Positions 10,961 through 23,216 of a DNA stretch of 64,000 nt are shown in pieces; within the stretch, counting starts at the first letter, position 1; each line of letters starts with the position of its first letter. The translations under genes were made by a program, and so were the position numbers. Source of the stretch: Gonatopus flavifemur (taxonomy: Eukaryota; Arthropoda; Insecta; Hymenoptera; Dryinidae); assembly GCA_018340375.1 (NCBI GenBank), contig JAFFJZ010000013.1, forward strand, positions 6,922,501-6,986,500, written 5' to 3'. Below the pieces are notes generated by a model, which worked only from the letters and a program-made list of their open reading frames with translations, made no database searches and was not told where the DNA came from.

Positions 10961-11859
10961 GTACATTGAATATTTCCTGCAGTGTAACCCTAACGTGTTT
11001 TGTAAACATGGAAAAAACATAAAAATGAAATTTCCCACTGTTTTCTTCGGAAAATTTCGTGCAGAGCAATGTATCAAACATTCTGTTTTTACATTTTCTG
11101 TGAACATTGATGAGATAATTTCAATATTCAAGCACGGTGTTTTTAAGTTTTCATATAATATTTATACGCTTTATATGTGTACACGATGTTCACAGTTTGT
11201 TACATGAGTGGAGTGAATAAATTTTTATAATTCTCAAATTCTCATGAAGCATATTCTAAAGTATATTCATAACACGTAATAGAAACATAAAATACTTTGA
11301 AGTGCAAAATTGTACAGTATAATTTGTAAAATATGGATTATGAAACCAATTTTGGTATATAAAGTGGATATATATGTTGAAATTTTTCACTTACTGAATA
11401 CACACCTTTTGTTATAAATATACTTTTGAATATTGGCTAAGTTGATGTAATTCCAAGTAACCACCTCCAATTTACTCATAATATATTTATTTTTGAATTC
11501 CAATAATAACTTTTTTCATTTCAGATACTTAATCACTTGATTTATAGGAATGTTGAGTTATGAATGAAATTTCATTTTCAGTTGAGAAAAATCAATATCA
11601 GTTGAGATGCTTGAATTTATGATGAAATTTTGTGAAAAATGATTATAAATGAAAAACAAGCATTTATGTCATTTTTATTCATTTTACACTGAATTGAATT
11701 GTGAATTTATTCATTCCAATTAATATTGATTTTTTGTAATTGAAATTGTATTTTGTTAATAAGTTAGCATTTTTAAAAATCAGGAAATTAAATATCTGAA
11801 ATAGAAAAAATTATTATATACAAGTATACCTATATATCTATCACACGTATATTCAGTAC
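10961..11859. other. AT-rich DNA without recognisable gene
   Basis: Short open frames on both strands overlap each other and show no family features. Low-complexity AT-rich sequence prevails; nothing else seen. Confidence 0.5.
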
Positions 11860-11867
11860 CCTGCATG

Positions 11868-12240
11868 TGTGTGTAGTAGCCTATGGGATTCCCCGCTCAC
11901 ATATGAGAACGTATTTGTGTAGGTAAAATTCCCCAGACACACTAACGCCACCTGGTACTGTGGAAGATGAATTACACAACTTCAGTGATTAACACGGTGG
12001 CTTGCGTACCCTGGTTGCCGCTGAGATCTACCGAAGAGTGCACGAACATTCAGAGCACGAGCCGAATAATCTATTCCTTTTCATGTCCTTATATTTTTAA
12101 TAAAGTGAAATTTCATAAGTAAATAGCGAAACGTCATTCCGCCGAGACACCCTTCCCTCAAGTACTAATCGAGGGTCCGTGTTTCGATAAAATTGTTACC
12201 GCGAAGAACAATTAACAACTACCTTAAGAACAATTGCGCC
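11868..12240 (+). mobile_element. possible solo LTR
   Basis: A less AT-rich block starting TGTAGTAGCC and containing an AATAAA signal near 12097 followed by several hundred mixed-composition bases, unlike its neighbours. TGTAGT starts are common in Gypsy/Mdg1-type LTRs. No second LTR, no clear ACA end and no duplication were established, so this is weak. Confidence 0.22.
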
Positions 12241-12337
12241 GATGTTGCCTATATGATTGGCACAATGCTTTTAATAAATGACCGAATTCCGAGTTCACAA
12301 TGGCGGAAGACTTGTTGCCTAATCATCGGGCCAAGAT

Positions 12338-12689
12338 GGTAGAGTATCACAATACCGAAAATTCACAATCCCGACGGTGGCAGAGACCCAAAGTGTCATA
12401 ATGCCGAAAGGTCATAGTCCCGAAAAAAATTATTGAATTTCATATAAATCGAACATTTGATCACTTTTATCATAAGAAAAGTTTTGTTCTCACATAATAT
12501 GCATCAACGAAACATTTTTTATGGCACAAGTGATCAAATGTTCGATTCATATGAAATTCTATAATTTTTTTTCGGGACTATGACCTTTCAGGATTATACC
12601 ATTTCGGCATTATGACACTTCAGGCTTCTGACACTTCGAGACTATACCACTGTCGGGATGGTAAACTTTCAGTATTATAATACTCTACC
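12338..12689. mobile_element. palindromic MITE, TIR GGTAGAGTAT
   Basis: Left GGTAGAGTATCACAATACCG and right end CTCTACC in inverted copy. Both arms iterate a word of the type CATAATGCCGAAAGGTCATAGTCCCGAA, then share ATCGAACATTTGATCACTT around a central 50-bp loop. Arms differ in the number of iterated words. No target duplication could be confirmed. Confidence 0.78.
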
Positions 12690-13278
12690 GGCTGAGACTG
12701 GTCCCATAAAACTTCGCTCCATGATTAGCCACGCCCTAGTTTCATACACTAAGCTGGATATAATTAATCTAAAGAAAGATGGAAACTGACCTAATGGTAA
12801 TAGACTACTTTTGGATGTGATTATAAACGAAAATCACCTGATCTTGAAGAGCTCTCTACAGGATTCCAAGATGTCTTCTCCATGCAGATTTTGAGCAGAC
12901 TGAAAAACATCTAAGTCTTGGCACATTTGATCCATCGTTAATATAACTCATGTACCGTATTCTGAGGGAGGAAGTAAAGCTCAGATGTAGATTACATTAC
13001 TCTTCCCATCAAAATATTTGATGGAAAGAGGATTGGTTAATGCTCGGTGAATCCATTGGGCCAGGCTTGAAAAAACCATTGGTTCAAGCTTGTCCTGATC
13101 TTATTACTCCCAAGTCTAGGCCAAGTTTGGTGAATTGTCCAAGACATATCTTGGCAGGTCTTGTGCCAGGCTTGGTCCATGATTGGGCCATCGATCCACA
13201 CATATGAGGAATCATATATTGAACATATATGAGTCCTTTCCACTAGGGTATATTGTTGTTTTTGATAAATATTCATTT
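12690..13278. other. no gene; partial palindrome at 13050-13190
   Basis: Contains inverted words GGGCCAGGCTTG and CCAGGCTTGGTCCATGATTGGGCC that suggest a worn hairpin element. No coding sense seen. Confidence 0.4.
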
Positions 13279-13818
13279 TATCCTGAGTCAAAACCTAAAA
13301 AACCGCGACAGAGTCGATCTAAAATCAAGGTTTTGTTGACTGTTTTCTTTGATTGCCGTGGTGTGGTCCACTCCGAATTTCTCCCACCAGGTCAGACAGT
13401 GAATGAGGAATATTACGTGAGCGTGTCGAAGCGTTTGAGGGGAAACATCCGTCGCAAGAGACCAGAATTGTGGAGAGATAACTCGTGGTTTCTTCATCAT
13501 GATAACGCACCCGCACACACATCTCATCTTGTACGCGATTATTTGACTAAAAACAATGTTCATACCGTTCCTCAAGCTCCGTATTCACCTGGTATGGCTC
13601 CTTGTGATTTTTTCCTATTCCCACGACTCAAGTTACCACTTCGCGGAAAGTGTTCTGAGACGATTGAGGCAATAAAGTACAATTCGCAGAAAGAACTGAA
13701 GGTGATTCCGGAATCGGCCTATGCAAAATGTTTTGAAGATTGGAAGAACCGTTGGAATATGTGTATTGCTTGCAATGGAGATTACTTCGAAGGAAATAAA
13801 GTGAATATCGATGAATAA
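13279..13818 (+). pseudogene. mariner DD34D transposase, C-terminal two thirds
   Basis: Cut-and-paste transposase of the Tc1/mariner superfamily. The remaining part runs open from about ESKPKKPRQSRSK to a TAA at 13816-13818. The catalytic triad is present: Asp in VFFDCRG (codon 13351-13353), Asp in HHDNAPAH (13501-13503) and Asp in APCDFF (13606-13608), with exactly 34 residues between the second and third. The family-typical SPDLAP motif reads SPGMAP. The helix-turn-helix half is missing; unrelated coding sense precedes the homology in the same frame, so the apparent start at 13183 is not real. Ends in the usual DYFEGNKVNIDE tail. Confidence 0.93.
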
Positions 13819-13841
13819 TTGAACCGTTTTCTTTTCATTAA

Positions 13842-13873
13842 GAAATTCCGGGTACTTTATGATTAGAAGGTAT
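13842..13873. repeat. worn right TIR of the mariner
   Basis: Just after the transposase stop lies AATTCCGGGTACTTTATGATTAGAAGGTA. Its reverse complement resembles the mariner end seen intact at 63430 (ACGAGGTGTGTTCAAAAAGTA) with several changes. The matching left end is not found. Confidence 0.5.
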
Positions 13874-14843
13874 GTGGTACCCAGACAATATAAAAATTCT
13901 GAAAGAATTCTTTATGAATACATTTTATTTGTTATAAGCTCTTCCAGAACTCTTGTGCCATCTTGGTACAATTCACTAGGTCACATCTAGGTATGCAATT
14001 CGTTATCTGATTTCTTATAATCTGTAGTACCAATGGTTCACAAATGCACGCACATATGTCTGTGGGCTTGCGGTCACAACCTGAAGAAATTTGGCTATCT
14101 GGATATTCGTACAGCACGCTGATCCCGATGTATTCATGAAGAGTTCCCCATTAACTTGTCGTGAGATTCTTCAAGGGTCTCCGTTATGATTCTCAAGAAT
14201 GTTTTATGAGTTCTTTCGATACTAATATCCCAGACAGCACAACGTGCCATACACTGTTACAAAAACTGACACTGAATTGATGGATTTACATACACACCGG
14301 GATTGTGTGATGACTATACTCCGATTGGTGTTCATTTCTAAAATATAACACAAATCTGTGTAAAATCAACACAAATCGGAAATGAAATTTTGACACAGAA
14401 TTGCTTGTGCTCTGTGGAATATTTACCTCAAACTTATTTTTCGTGTATTGTATTCTGAAAAGATATGTGTCTTTGTGTAGAAATTCAAATTACAAACTGC
14501 AAATAAAATGTTTTGATTTCTACTAATGTGATAGGAATATAAATTATGTTAGGCGTGTGATTCCTCGAATAGCCGTTGATACCATAAGATATTAAAGCAA
14601 ATTATGATATGATATTGTTGTACCAGAATGATGTTGTAATTACAAACAGTAGCAGTTATGTCGTTAGCACCAACCTAGAGTATAAATTTACTCGTTTCCG
14701 ACAACTCAGAATAATGTTCGGTGTTTCATCATCTGGAGAAATTTGCATGTAACAGAAGAATTTCAATCATATTCCTTCATTGAAATTCAGTTGATGATTA
14801 CATTGCCAATATTTGACGGAAGCTTCAATTTTCCTGTTTCATA
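13874..14843. other. no gene; fragments of CCCAGACA-type miniatures
   Basis: Contains CCCAGACAATAT near 13881, CCCAGACAGCAC near 14224, and the words GAATTCTTTATGAATACAT and GATGTATTCATGAAGAGTTC in inverted arrangement. These recur elsewhere in the window (18300, 19020, 48310) and look like worn MITEs. No coding sense. Confidence 0.4.
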
Positions 14844-15094
14844 CACTGTAAAAAATTTTATCGGAAAATTCCTATATATTTATGTGAAGTAATTAACGCA
14901 TACATGCGTTAGGAATTTTCCCAACTTGTCCGGAAATTTACTGTGAAATGTTGGGAAAAATCCCATAAAGTTTGGAATTTTCAGATCAATGTATGGGAAA
15001 TCCCATATAAATGTACCGGAAATTGATTTCCTAATCAGTGATTGGAATTTTCCGGTTGATGTCCACAGGAAAATTCCGATTATTTTTCACAGTG
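14844..15094. mobile_element. 251-bp CACTGT MITE with TA duplication
   Basis: Starts CACTGTAAAAAATTTT, ends ATTTTTCACAGTG, flanked by TA on both sides (14842-14843, 15095-15096). The interior is filled with variants of GGAAATTCCC and CCCATATAAATG. No ORF. Confidence 0.85.
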
Positions 15095-15799
15095 TACAGT
15101 GGAATCCCCGTATGTTTGAGGAAGTTGAAACCTGTTCAAATTGCTCGGGATATCCCGGTGTCCCGAGGATGACGCATACTAAATATATAAATACGTCTTT
15201 ATTCAAACCAAGAATCTGGTCATAAACCACCAATATTCGCATTCAGCGGACGAAGAAGTAAGAGGACGACCTCCAAGGAACAAGTATTATACAGAATCTT
15301 ATGTGAAGAACGATCAGTATTATACGTGACAACGCGCCGAAGTGCACAGATTTTAACTTGGTCCCAAGATTGATCACGCACGATACTCTTTGGAGATAGA
15401 TCGAGCGATCGATAGTTGGTTCACTAAGATTACACGTGTATAAATCATCACGTTCACGCTTTTTTTTCAATTGTTTTGTATTGGTCGTTCAAAAATTTCG
15501 TTTCCGAAGATCCTCGTGTAGTTCGGAAAGTGAATGAAACAAAAGTGATATGAATAAACAGGACAAGAGAGTGTTTTTATGAAGGAATGACTGTGGATTA
15601 AATCGCACATAACAAGTATCGTGAATTAAACGCATCATCATACTGACTTGAATGTTTTGCTAATACTTTGTCAGCACGTTCTACATTGAACTTCAACTAT
15701 AAATGTAAGTTGTAAGAAAAGATGAATTTCTAAATTTTTTGTATCAGCTCCCACAAAATATTTCTAACTGTCAAAGTATTATCCCAGCCAGCATAAATG
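15095..15799. other. no gene; pogo-like end at 15096
   Basis: TACAGTGGAATCCCCGTATG at 15095 resembles the end of a pogo-type DNA transposon but no partner end was found. The rest, including a mixed-composition block at 15180-15500, shows no coding sense. Confidence 0.35.
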
Positions 15800-18078
15800 C
15801 ACTGAGAGAAAAAATTCTTTGAATTAATGAAATTGATTTCATCAATTCCCATTTCATTCCATTGAATGAATGTCTTTTTGACTCTCAAATAATTTCATAA
15901 CCATAAAAAGTCGTTTTATTTATACTATCAAATCAGCTCATTGGAATTTATTTTTTGAAATTAAAAACGCACTCTATTGACTGAATAACTAATTATTTTT
16001 GTCAATATCATCTTTCATCCGATTTGTGACTCTCATTTGATGAATTTCAAAGTGAAAATCAATGAAATACAACTTCAATTTCATAACGTGAAGTTTCGTA
16101 TGGAAGTCGAGGTTAATTATGCTTAGTATTTGAAATTCTTAACAATCAAGTATTTGACATGATAATTGTTTTCTTCACCACAATAATTATTTACTCCGAG
16201 TAAAAATATATTTCATAAAATGAATAGACGTGGCTTACAAATGATGAGCTTCTTCCATCATGAGAAAAACAACGCGGGATCAGGTTAATAAAATACTTAT
16301 TATGCTCAAGAACATGAAGTTATAGGACCAAAACTACTGTTATTCATAAACCGGTACAGTTGAGAGTATAATAATCTCATTCATTTCAATACAAGTGGTT
16401 TTGTTCAGATAATAAAATTGAATCATATACTGAATAGTTGTGAATTTTAATTCCGAGAGATCTATTTTTTCAACAGAAAACTAAATTCATGATCACAATG
16501 AGATACTTTTTCAGTTCAAACTTCAGAGCAATTTCTTTGGATAAGATCTATTTTATAGAACAGATTTCATATGAACAATAATAGTTTGGATAGTTTTGAA
16601 ATCAATAAAATGAAGTATTATAACCCATGATTTGGGAATTCATAACGAATGAAGCTATTTTACTCATGCTAATAAATGTGTTCTCGAAGTTTGAATCGTT
16701 TATAGAAACAAAACGAAAATTAAAACTCACGGAATCTGATAAATCATCGTTACATATCTTTTCGAATCAACTCTTTGCCACTGGAAACATCGTTTAAATA
16801 ATGTATTGCAAGATTTTTGGGTTTTAATAGTTAAATATTATCTTATTCGATGGTTAATTAGTTTCAATAAACGATTCAAACTTCAGCAACGTCTAAAAAA
16901 TTAGCTCATTAAAAATTTTCTTTTATGATTGAAGAAGGATTCTAGTCAATAAACTGCCAACCTGATTATTCTCGTCGATACTACGTTTTTGATGAGGTCA
17001 ACATTTTATACATTCTACAAAATTCCAGTGCTTTTTGCAAATAAAGGTTTCATCGAGTCCATAAAATGGATAGATCGATTGAATTCATGAATTCATTAGA
17101 ACAAAGGAATATGTTTTCAAAAGAAAAATGTATTGAATTCACTCCGACAAATTGCGTTCACTTCTCAGAAGGTGGCAATACTTTCTCACAAGCCATCTTC
17201 TTGCAGTGCAGTTCGCATATAAAGAACTAATTCACCGTAAACCTATAGTAAGTAATGTTCCGTCCTAATAAATATTTCTTTCAGGTTCCGGCATCGAACA
17301 TCATCAACAGATATGACTTGATCACGGAGAAAAACAGTTTTTTCGAACTCCTTGATCATATTAATCATCTGAGCGAATATTTCACTTGTTTCAAATAAAT
17401 CACAGATCACATAGGAATTAGAAGGTCGGCTCCGCCCTTGCGCGAATGCTCTGACTCCTGCTTATTCCTTTTTATTCTGGAAATTTTGTAAAATATCATT
17501 CATCCAATCAAAATGAATTCCATCGATCCGGAGGAAGATTTATTCATATCAATAAGTTCTTTGAAGGATTAGAAAATCTCTTTGTACATTCTATGGAATA
17601 ATTTCTTAGATAGAGAAGAATATTCATTGTTTCAAATATTGATTTATTTACAGAAAATTTTCATTTCATATTCATGAAAACATTTTATTTCAAATGCAAG
17701 AAATATTTATATTATTTATATTGATATTTTCCTATTTCAAAACTTTTTCTATTCAAATAATCAAATATTTTATTGAAAGGAGAAATTATCGTCTTGGCAC
17801 TGCAGTTGACTATCACAGTGTTATGAATGACTTCTGCCCATCAAATGCATAATTCATTGAATCAAATTATATTCCATGGATTCGAAAATCAAAATTTTCC
17901 ATCCAATAACTTTTTCATCAATCCTAAGTACCTCATATTCCAATTAATGATCCCACCACTTCCGTGTGAATCACATATTACATGAAGTTGATGCAATAAC
18001 TCCACAGATACGATTGGATGCATTCATTTCTTAGACTCAAAGAAAAATTCATCGGTTCAAAACATTCTTTTCTCAGTG
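15800..18078. mobile_element. 2.28-kb CACTGAG element, copy L
   Basis: Begins CACTGAGAGAAAAAATTC and ends TTCTTTTCTCAGTG. The entire element recurs in reverse orientation at 21573-24096 (minus a later insertion, 2274 bp), with matching interior landmarks such as the GAAGGTCGGCTCCGCCCTTG block near 17424. Flanks read TG on both sides, a possible 2-bp target duplication. There is no long ORF, so it is non-autonomous. CACTG ends with 2-3-bp duplications fit the EnSpm/CACTA superfamily, which is an inference. Confidence 0.85.
16680..16890. mobile_element. 211-bp MITE nested in copy L
   Basis: Same element as 8251-8461, exactly 211 bp, bounded by GTTCTCGAAGTTTGAATCG and CGATTCAAACTTCAGCAAC. It is present in both copies of the host element, so it inserted before that element duplicated. 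Confidence 0.82.
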
Positions 18079-19784
18079 TGATCAATTTGACATCGTAATG
18101 ACATCCCAAAGACCTCTTGAATGGTCCCCGTTATGCGACCAATAATGAATTCAATAAGAATTCAATGAATTAAAAATGAAAACGTATTGAATGCCCGTAG
18201 AATCCATTATGAAATTTCGATATGAATTTTTCTGAACATTAGGTTGTTCATTGAGAGTTTATTTTGAATTCAAAATACTCATAATGGATACATATTAATT
18301 ATCATAACAAGAGCTCTTCGCGGGAACTCTTGTGCTGTATGGGACATCGCATACACCCATTTGATACCCGACCTAATATACGATAACTTTAAGAATAATT
18401 GATTCAAAAAATAAGGAGATATCCATAAATTATCACACGATTGAAGACAAGATGAAAAGTTCCCTTATCTCAATATTTGTCGTTCCATATATGACGGAAA
18501 CGGTAATCTTCCTGTTCCAAGTGGATTTAATTTGAATTGAGAACATTGTTTTGGTTTGAATTGGGGTTATAAATTTCTTTTGAACTGATACAACATTTTC
18601 TCAATTCAAAGCAAGTTCATTCAAGCTGACAAAACATTTTTATCCTCACATTTGAGACAGCGAGTGTTGAATGAGGGAAACTTTTTTTCTTTGTGTAAGA
18701 GAGAACGAGCGTTTGCCTCGGACTCCTCTTTCTACCGTATGGGTCAATCTTTTTCTAACCAAAGTGCTCGGATGGTAACGCTCGTATCCTCTTAATAGAT
18801 CATAATTGAACTATTATAATCAATACTAATGTAACGTCAATGTTTTCCTATTGTAATGTTCTCACACAGTGCGAGCATATCCCAAATGAACTCTCAGCTC
18901 CGAAAGGATCCATAATGAATTATTGAGGATTGTTTCAGAATTTTTTTGGAATAACAGGGATTTATAAAGAACTCATTTTGAACTGTTTTCACAGAGACTC
19001 TTGAAAAACTCCACGGTGAATTCATAAAGAATTCTTCATGAATACATCGTGGTCAGAGAGCTTTGTGGGTTTCGAATGTGATCTGTATTTTTGTAGAATA
19101 CATATAAAAATCTGCGACAAAGTCTTGAACTTGGTGAATTTATGAAAAAAAAAAAACATTACAATTATTATAATCCCATTTCCTTGTTCATTTATAAACT
19201 AGACATATCGCATGAGAATATCTCTAAAACTTCATCATCAGTTTCATATTTGATGTGTAGAGATAATTCATTTCAAGGTGTCTCAAATGCAAGTATGTGT
19301 ATTTATACAGGATGTTCCAAGACAAGAAGACCGTACTTTATGGGCATATTTTGTGTTCGGAGTAGAGCAACATCACTACTCAGAGAGATTTGATTTGAAG
19401 ATTAGTTTTCAAGATACGAGCAGTGAGTTACTAGATGGAAAACATGAGAATCAATCAATTTTCCTTCATAAGTTTACCTTCTTCTAGCTTAGCAGTGTTA
19501 TTGAACGCAGAAGCCGCCAGTGTAGCATCTTCAACATATTTGGATTCCACGACATTTTTTCTTCTTACATTTCAAGATCATACTAAAGTTATTCAATTAG
19601 CACCAGAGTATACTGTAAACGTAAATTGAATGAATATCGTGCATAGTTAATCTATTACGTTTTTGAAAGGTCCTATTGACGTTTCTGATCAAATATCATT
19701 TGCCATAGGTTGATCCATCGGAAAAACGTAATAGATTAACAATACTGGTTGGAAACGGTCTTATTGAAACATTCTTAGTGGACC
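18079..19784. other. spacer between L and R, no gene recognised
   Basis: Includes CTTGTGCTGTATGGG near 18331 (end of a CCCATACAGCAC miniature). Between 19240 and 19630 there are short open frames (for example DTSSELLDGKHENQSIF) that match no family I know; neighbouring stops and AT richness make coding doubtful. Confidence 0.35.
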
Positions 19785-19901
19785 CATGTGGAAGAAGTGT
19801 CCGAAAATGTATACAATTGTACACAAATTGTATACAAATCACATACAATTGTATAAAAATTGTGTACAATTGTATACAGTTTTGGACATTTTTCCCACAT
19901 G
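19785..19901. repeat. hairpin built from TACAATTGTA words
   Basis: CATGTGGAAGAAGTGTCC at the left is inverted against GGACATTTTTCCCACATG at the right. Between them the self-complementary word TACAATTGTA and its variants occur about six times, so the element can fold on several registers. Confidence 0.8.
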
Positions 19902-20555
19902 GAGACATTCACTATATATTTTTTGTATCTGAGGCGCTGTATATTAGGGTGTTTCATTTCTGGGCCATCTTTCCCTTTCCTCGGTTCTACCTGAAAATTT
20001 GATATTTGATAGAGAAAGTATAATATTCCCGTTGGAACAAAAATTTCCAGTGAATTAGAGGCTTAGCTCATCCAAAAATTCGATTTTCCATGTAGATAAC
20101 ACAGAGAACTGGTGAACTTTAGACTTAACTCGATTTTTTGGTGTTGAGAGAATTGTTTTCGGACGAATGAATATAATAATTTTGTAACCCATGAAATTTG
20201 CTACGAAAACACTCCTATGATGTAAAGCTGTACGACCAATAACTCTGGAGTTACAAAAAGTGACATCAAACCCCTTATAATTCATCTTACTATATTTGAA
20301 TTAGTAGTTTCCAAATTTATACATTTTAGAATTTTATAATGTGTACTACAAGCCAATTTTTCATGTCAGATCACTCAATACAAAATCATAAGGAACCTTC
20401 CAAACTATTGATCATAAAGCTTCATCTTATGGGAGAGTTTTTGTAGCAAATTTCATGCCCTACAAAAGCATCATATGCTTATTTCCGAAGGAGATTTTTG
20501 AACACCGTAAAATCCAGTTGAATCCATAGTTAACCGGTTTCCTGTATTATTCATA

Positions 20556-20783
20556 CACTGAAACAAATATTGCTTCCATCACAATCCCATTTAGCTGTTA
20601 TAAATATCTGAACTATAGAGATATTGGTATTGCTACCACACACTGAATGGATCGTTCCAGGAACGATCTAGATCAATATGAACCAATCTAGATCGTTATC
20701 AGGACGACTTACGAATCGCTACTGCAGCTATCTGTCATAACCGTACTTTAGATTGTTACCATAACCACACATTTTTTCCAGTG
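20556..20783. mobile_element. 228-bp CACTG MITE with TA duplication
   Basis: CACTGAAACAAATA at the left, TTTTTTCCAGTG at the right, TA on both flanks (20554-20555, 20784-20785). The interior iterates words of the type CTAGATCGTTACCA. No ORF. Confidence 0.75.
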
Positions 20784-21223
20784 TATGGGAAATCGAAGCC
20801 TGTAGTTCACCTAGAATTTTTTTTAAAAGCCTTTAGTTCAATAAGAATGGAAATATTTTTTTTCTTCATGAGATATCAAATTTTCAATTGGGACAGAGAA
20901 AAAAAAATATCGCCCAAAAATAAAACACTCTGCTATACACACGCAGGAATTCTGCCCGATATTACAACCCATAAGTTTCCCGTGATTTTTCATCTTGCGA
21001 TCAAGTGATTTTCTATCTCGATTGCGTGAAAGAACATCACAACATCGGAGAACATGAATCTCGAATCTTGTGATATTATTTCACCGTCAAGTTGGAGATC
21101 TGAAACTGAGCAGTTTGGTGATAAAAAACCACCAATTGATAGATTTTGTTTCACGTCAGTTGCGAGATAAAAAATCATGAAAGGTAGGGTGATTTAACGT
21201 CTCGCGGGTTCTCTGCGTGCATA

Positions 21224-21478
21224 CACTGTAAATAGTACTCGAATTTTTGTTGTACGCTTGGTTTATGAATTTTCCTGCCTTTATATGGGGAATTAGTTTT
21301 TCCTGATATATATAGGACTTTTTATATAAAACTTTATGAAAATCAACATTTTCTTGAGATTTTTTCCGTAAATCGATGAGGAATTTCCAATAAATGCATA
21401 GGATTTTTTATACACTTTTTATATGTCAATGACTTCATATAAATATATATAAAATTTCCCATGAAGATTTCTAACAGT
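21224..21478. mobile_element. worn CACTGT MITE
   Basis: CACTGTAAATAG after TA at 21222. The right end appears to be TTTCTAACAGT near 21478, degraded. The interior has repeated ATATATAGGA and GGAATTTCC words like the other CACTGT elements. Confidence 0.5.
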
Positions 21479-22758
21479 TTAAATCATCTTGGGGAAGGTT
21501 CAAATCAACGGAAGAATAAAGCAACGAAATCATTGTTTGAAAAGGGGAAATAAGATATTTCATTCTCTTCAACACTGAGAAAAAAAATGTTTTGCACCGA
21601 TGAATTTTTCTTTGAGTCTAAGAAATGAATTCATCCAATGGTATCTGTGGAGTTATTGCATCAAATTCATTTAATATGTCATTCACACGGAAGTGGTGGG
21701 GTCATTAATTGGAATATGAGGTACTTAGGATTGATGAAAAAGTTATTGGATGGAAAATTTTGATTTTCAAATCCATGGAATATAATTTGATTCAAGAAAT
21801 TATGCATTTGATGGGCAGAAGCCATTCATAACACTATGATAGTCAACTGTAGTGCCAAAATGATAATTTCTCCTTTCAATAAAATATTTTATTATTTGAA
21901 TGAAAAAAGTTTTCGAATAGGAAAATATCAATATGAATAATATAAATATTTCTTGCATTTGAAATAAAATGTTTTCATGAATATGAAATGAAAATTTTCT
22001 GTAAATAAATCAATATTTGAAACAATGAATATTCTTCCCTATCTAAGAAATTATTTCATAGAATGTACAAAGAGATTTTCTAACCCTTCAAAGAACTTAT
22101 TGATATGAATAAATCTTTCTTCGAATCAATGAAATTCATTTTGATTGAATGAATGATATTTTACAAAATTTCCAGAATAAAATAAGCAGGAGTCAGAGCA
22201 TTCGCGCAAGGGCGAAGCCGACCTTTCTAGTTCCCGTGTGATCTGTAATTTATTGAAACAATTGGATTATTCAATCAAATGGTTGATATGATCAAGAAAT
22301 TCGAAGAAACTGTTTTTTTTCTGTGATCAAGTCATATCCGTTGATGATGTTCGATGCCGGAATCTGAAAGAAATATTTATTAGGACGGAACATTACTTAC
22401 TATAGGTTTACGGTGAATTAGTTCTTTATATACGAACTGTACTGCAGGAAGATAGCTTGTGAGAAAGTATTGCCACCTTCTGAGAAGTAAACGCAATTTG
22501 TCGGAGTGAATTCAATACATTTTTCTTTTGAAAACATATTTCTTTGTTTCAATGAATTGATAAATTCGATCGATCTATCCATTTTATGGACCCGATGAAA
22601 CCTGTATTTGCAAAAAGCACTGGAATTCTGCAGAATGTATAAAATTTTGACCTCATCAAACGTAGTATTGACGAGAATAATCAGGTTGAGAGTCTATTGA
22701 CTAGAATCCTTCTTCAGTCATGAATGAAAATTTTCAATGAGGTAATTTTTTAGATGTT

Positions 22759-23006
22759 CACTGTAAAAAATATACTTCCTAAACTGCCAAAGAAGTTTGG
22801 CAGTTTTTTACACAAACTTTTTTCGTAAATTACCAAACCAAAGTTTGTAAAAATTCACAAAATTTTGTGATTTCACGAAGATTTTTGAGAATTTACAAAC
22901 TTTTGTTCGGCAATTTACAAAAAAGGTTCGGAAATTATTTTTCCACACGAAGTTTGTAACTTTCCAAGCATTTTTGTTTGGAATTCAACAAATTTTTTTT
23001 ACAGTG
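22759..23006. mobile_element. 248-bp CACTGT MITE inside copy R
   Basis: CACTGTAAAAAATATAC to TTTTTTTTACAGTG, flanked by TT on both sides. Copy L has the uninterrupted sequence at the same place (GACGTTGCTGAAG after reversal), so this is a proven insertion with a 2-bp duplication TT. The interior iterates AAGTTTGTAAATTTACAAA-type words. Confidence 0.92.
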
Positions 23007-23008
23007 TT

Positions 23009-23216
23009 GCTGAAGTTTGGATCGTTTATTGAAACTAATTAACCATCGAATAAGATAATATTCAACTATTAAAACCCAAAAATCTTGCAATACATTATTT
23101 AAACGATGTTTCCAGTGGCAAAGAGTTGATTCGAAAAGATATGTAACGATGATTTATCAGATTCCGTGAGTTTTAATTTTCGTTTTGTTTCTATAAACGA
23201 TTCAAACTTCGAGAAC
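23009..23216. mobile_element. 211-bp MITE in copy R, cut near its end
   Basis: Same family as 8251-8461 and 16680-16890. Its terminal GTT (22756-22758) is separated from the rest by the 248-bp CACTGT insertion. Confidence 0.8.

Noticed and set aside
11868..12240. Complete LTR retrotransposon
   Set aside because: Only an LTR-like start and a polyadenylation signal are visible; no second LTR, primer site or pol. Kept as a weak feature only.
15095..15125. pogo/Tigger transposon end
   Set aside because: CAGTGGAATCCCCGTATG is suggestive, but no inverted partner or transposase is in the window.
14224..18345. One 4.1-kb element bounded by CCCAGACAGCAC and GTGCTGTATGGG
   Set aside because: The ends are inverted, but the same short ends occur many times here and the interval contains complete unrelated elements; no duplication was found.
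19142..19629. Short overlapping plus-strand frames as a decayed gene
   Set aside because: The frames overlap, lack known motifs and have no clear splice sites; coding cannot be supported.
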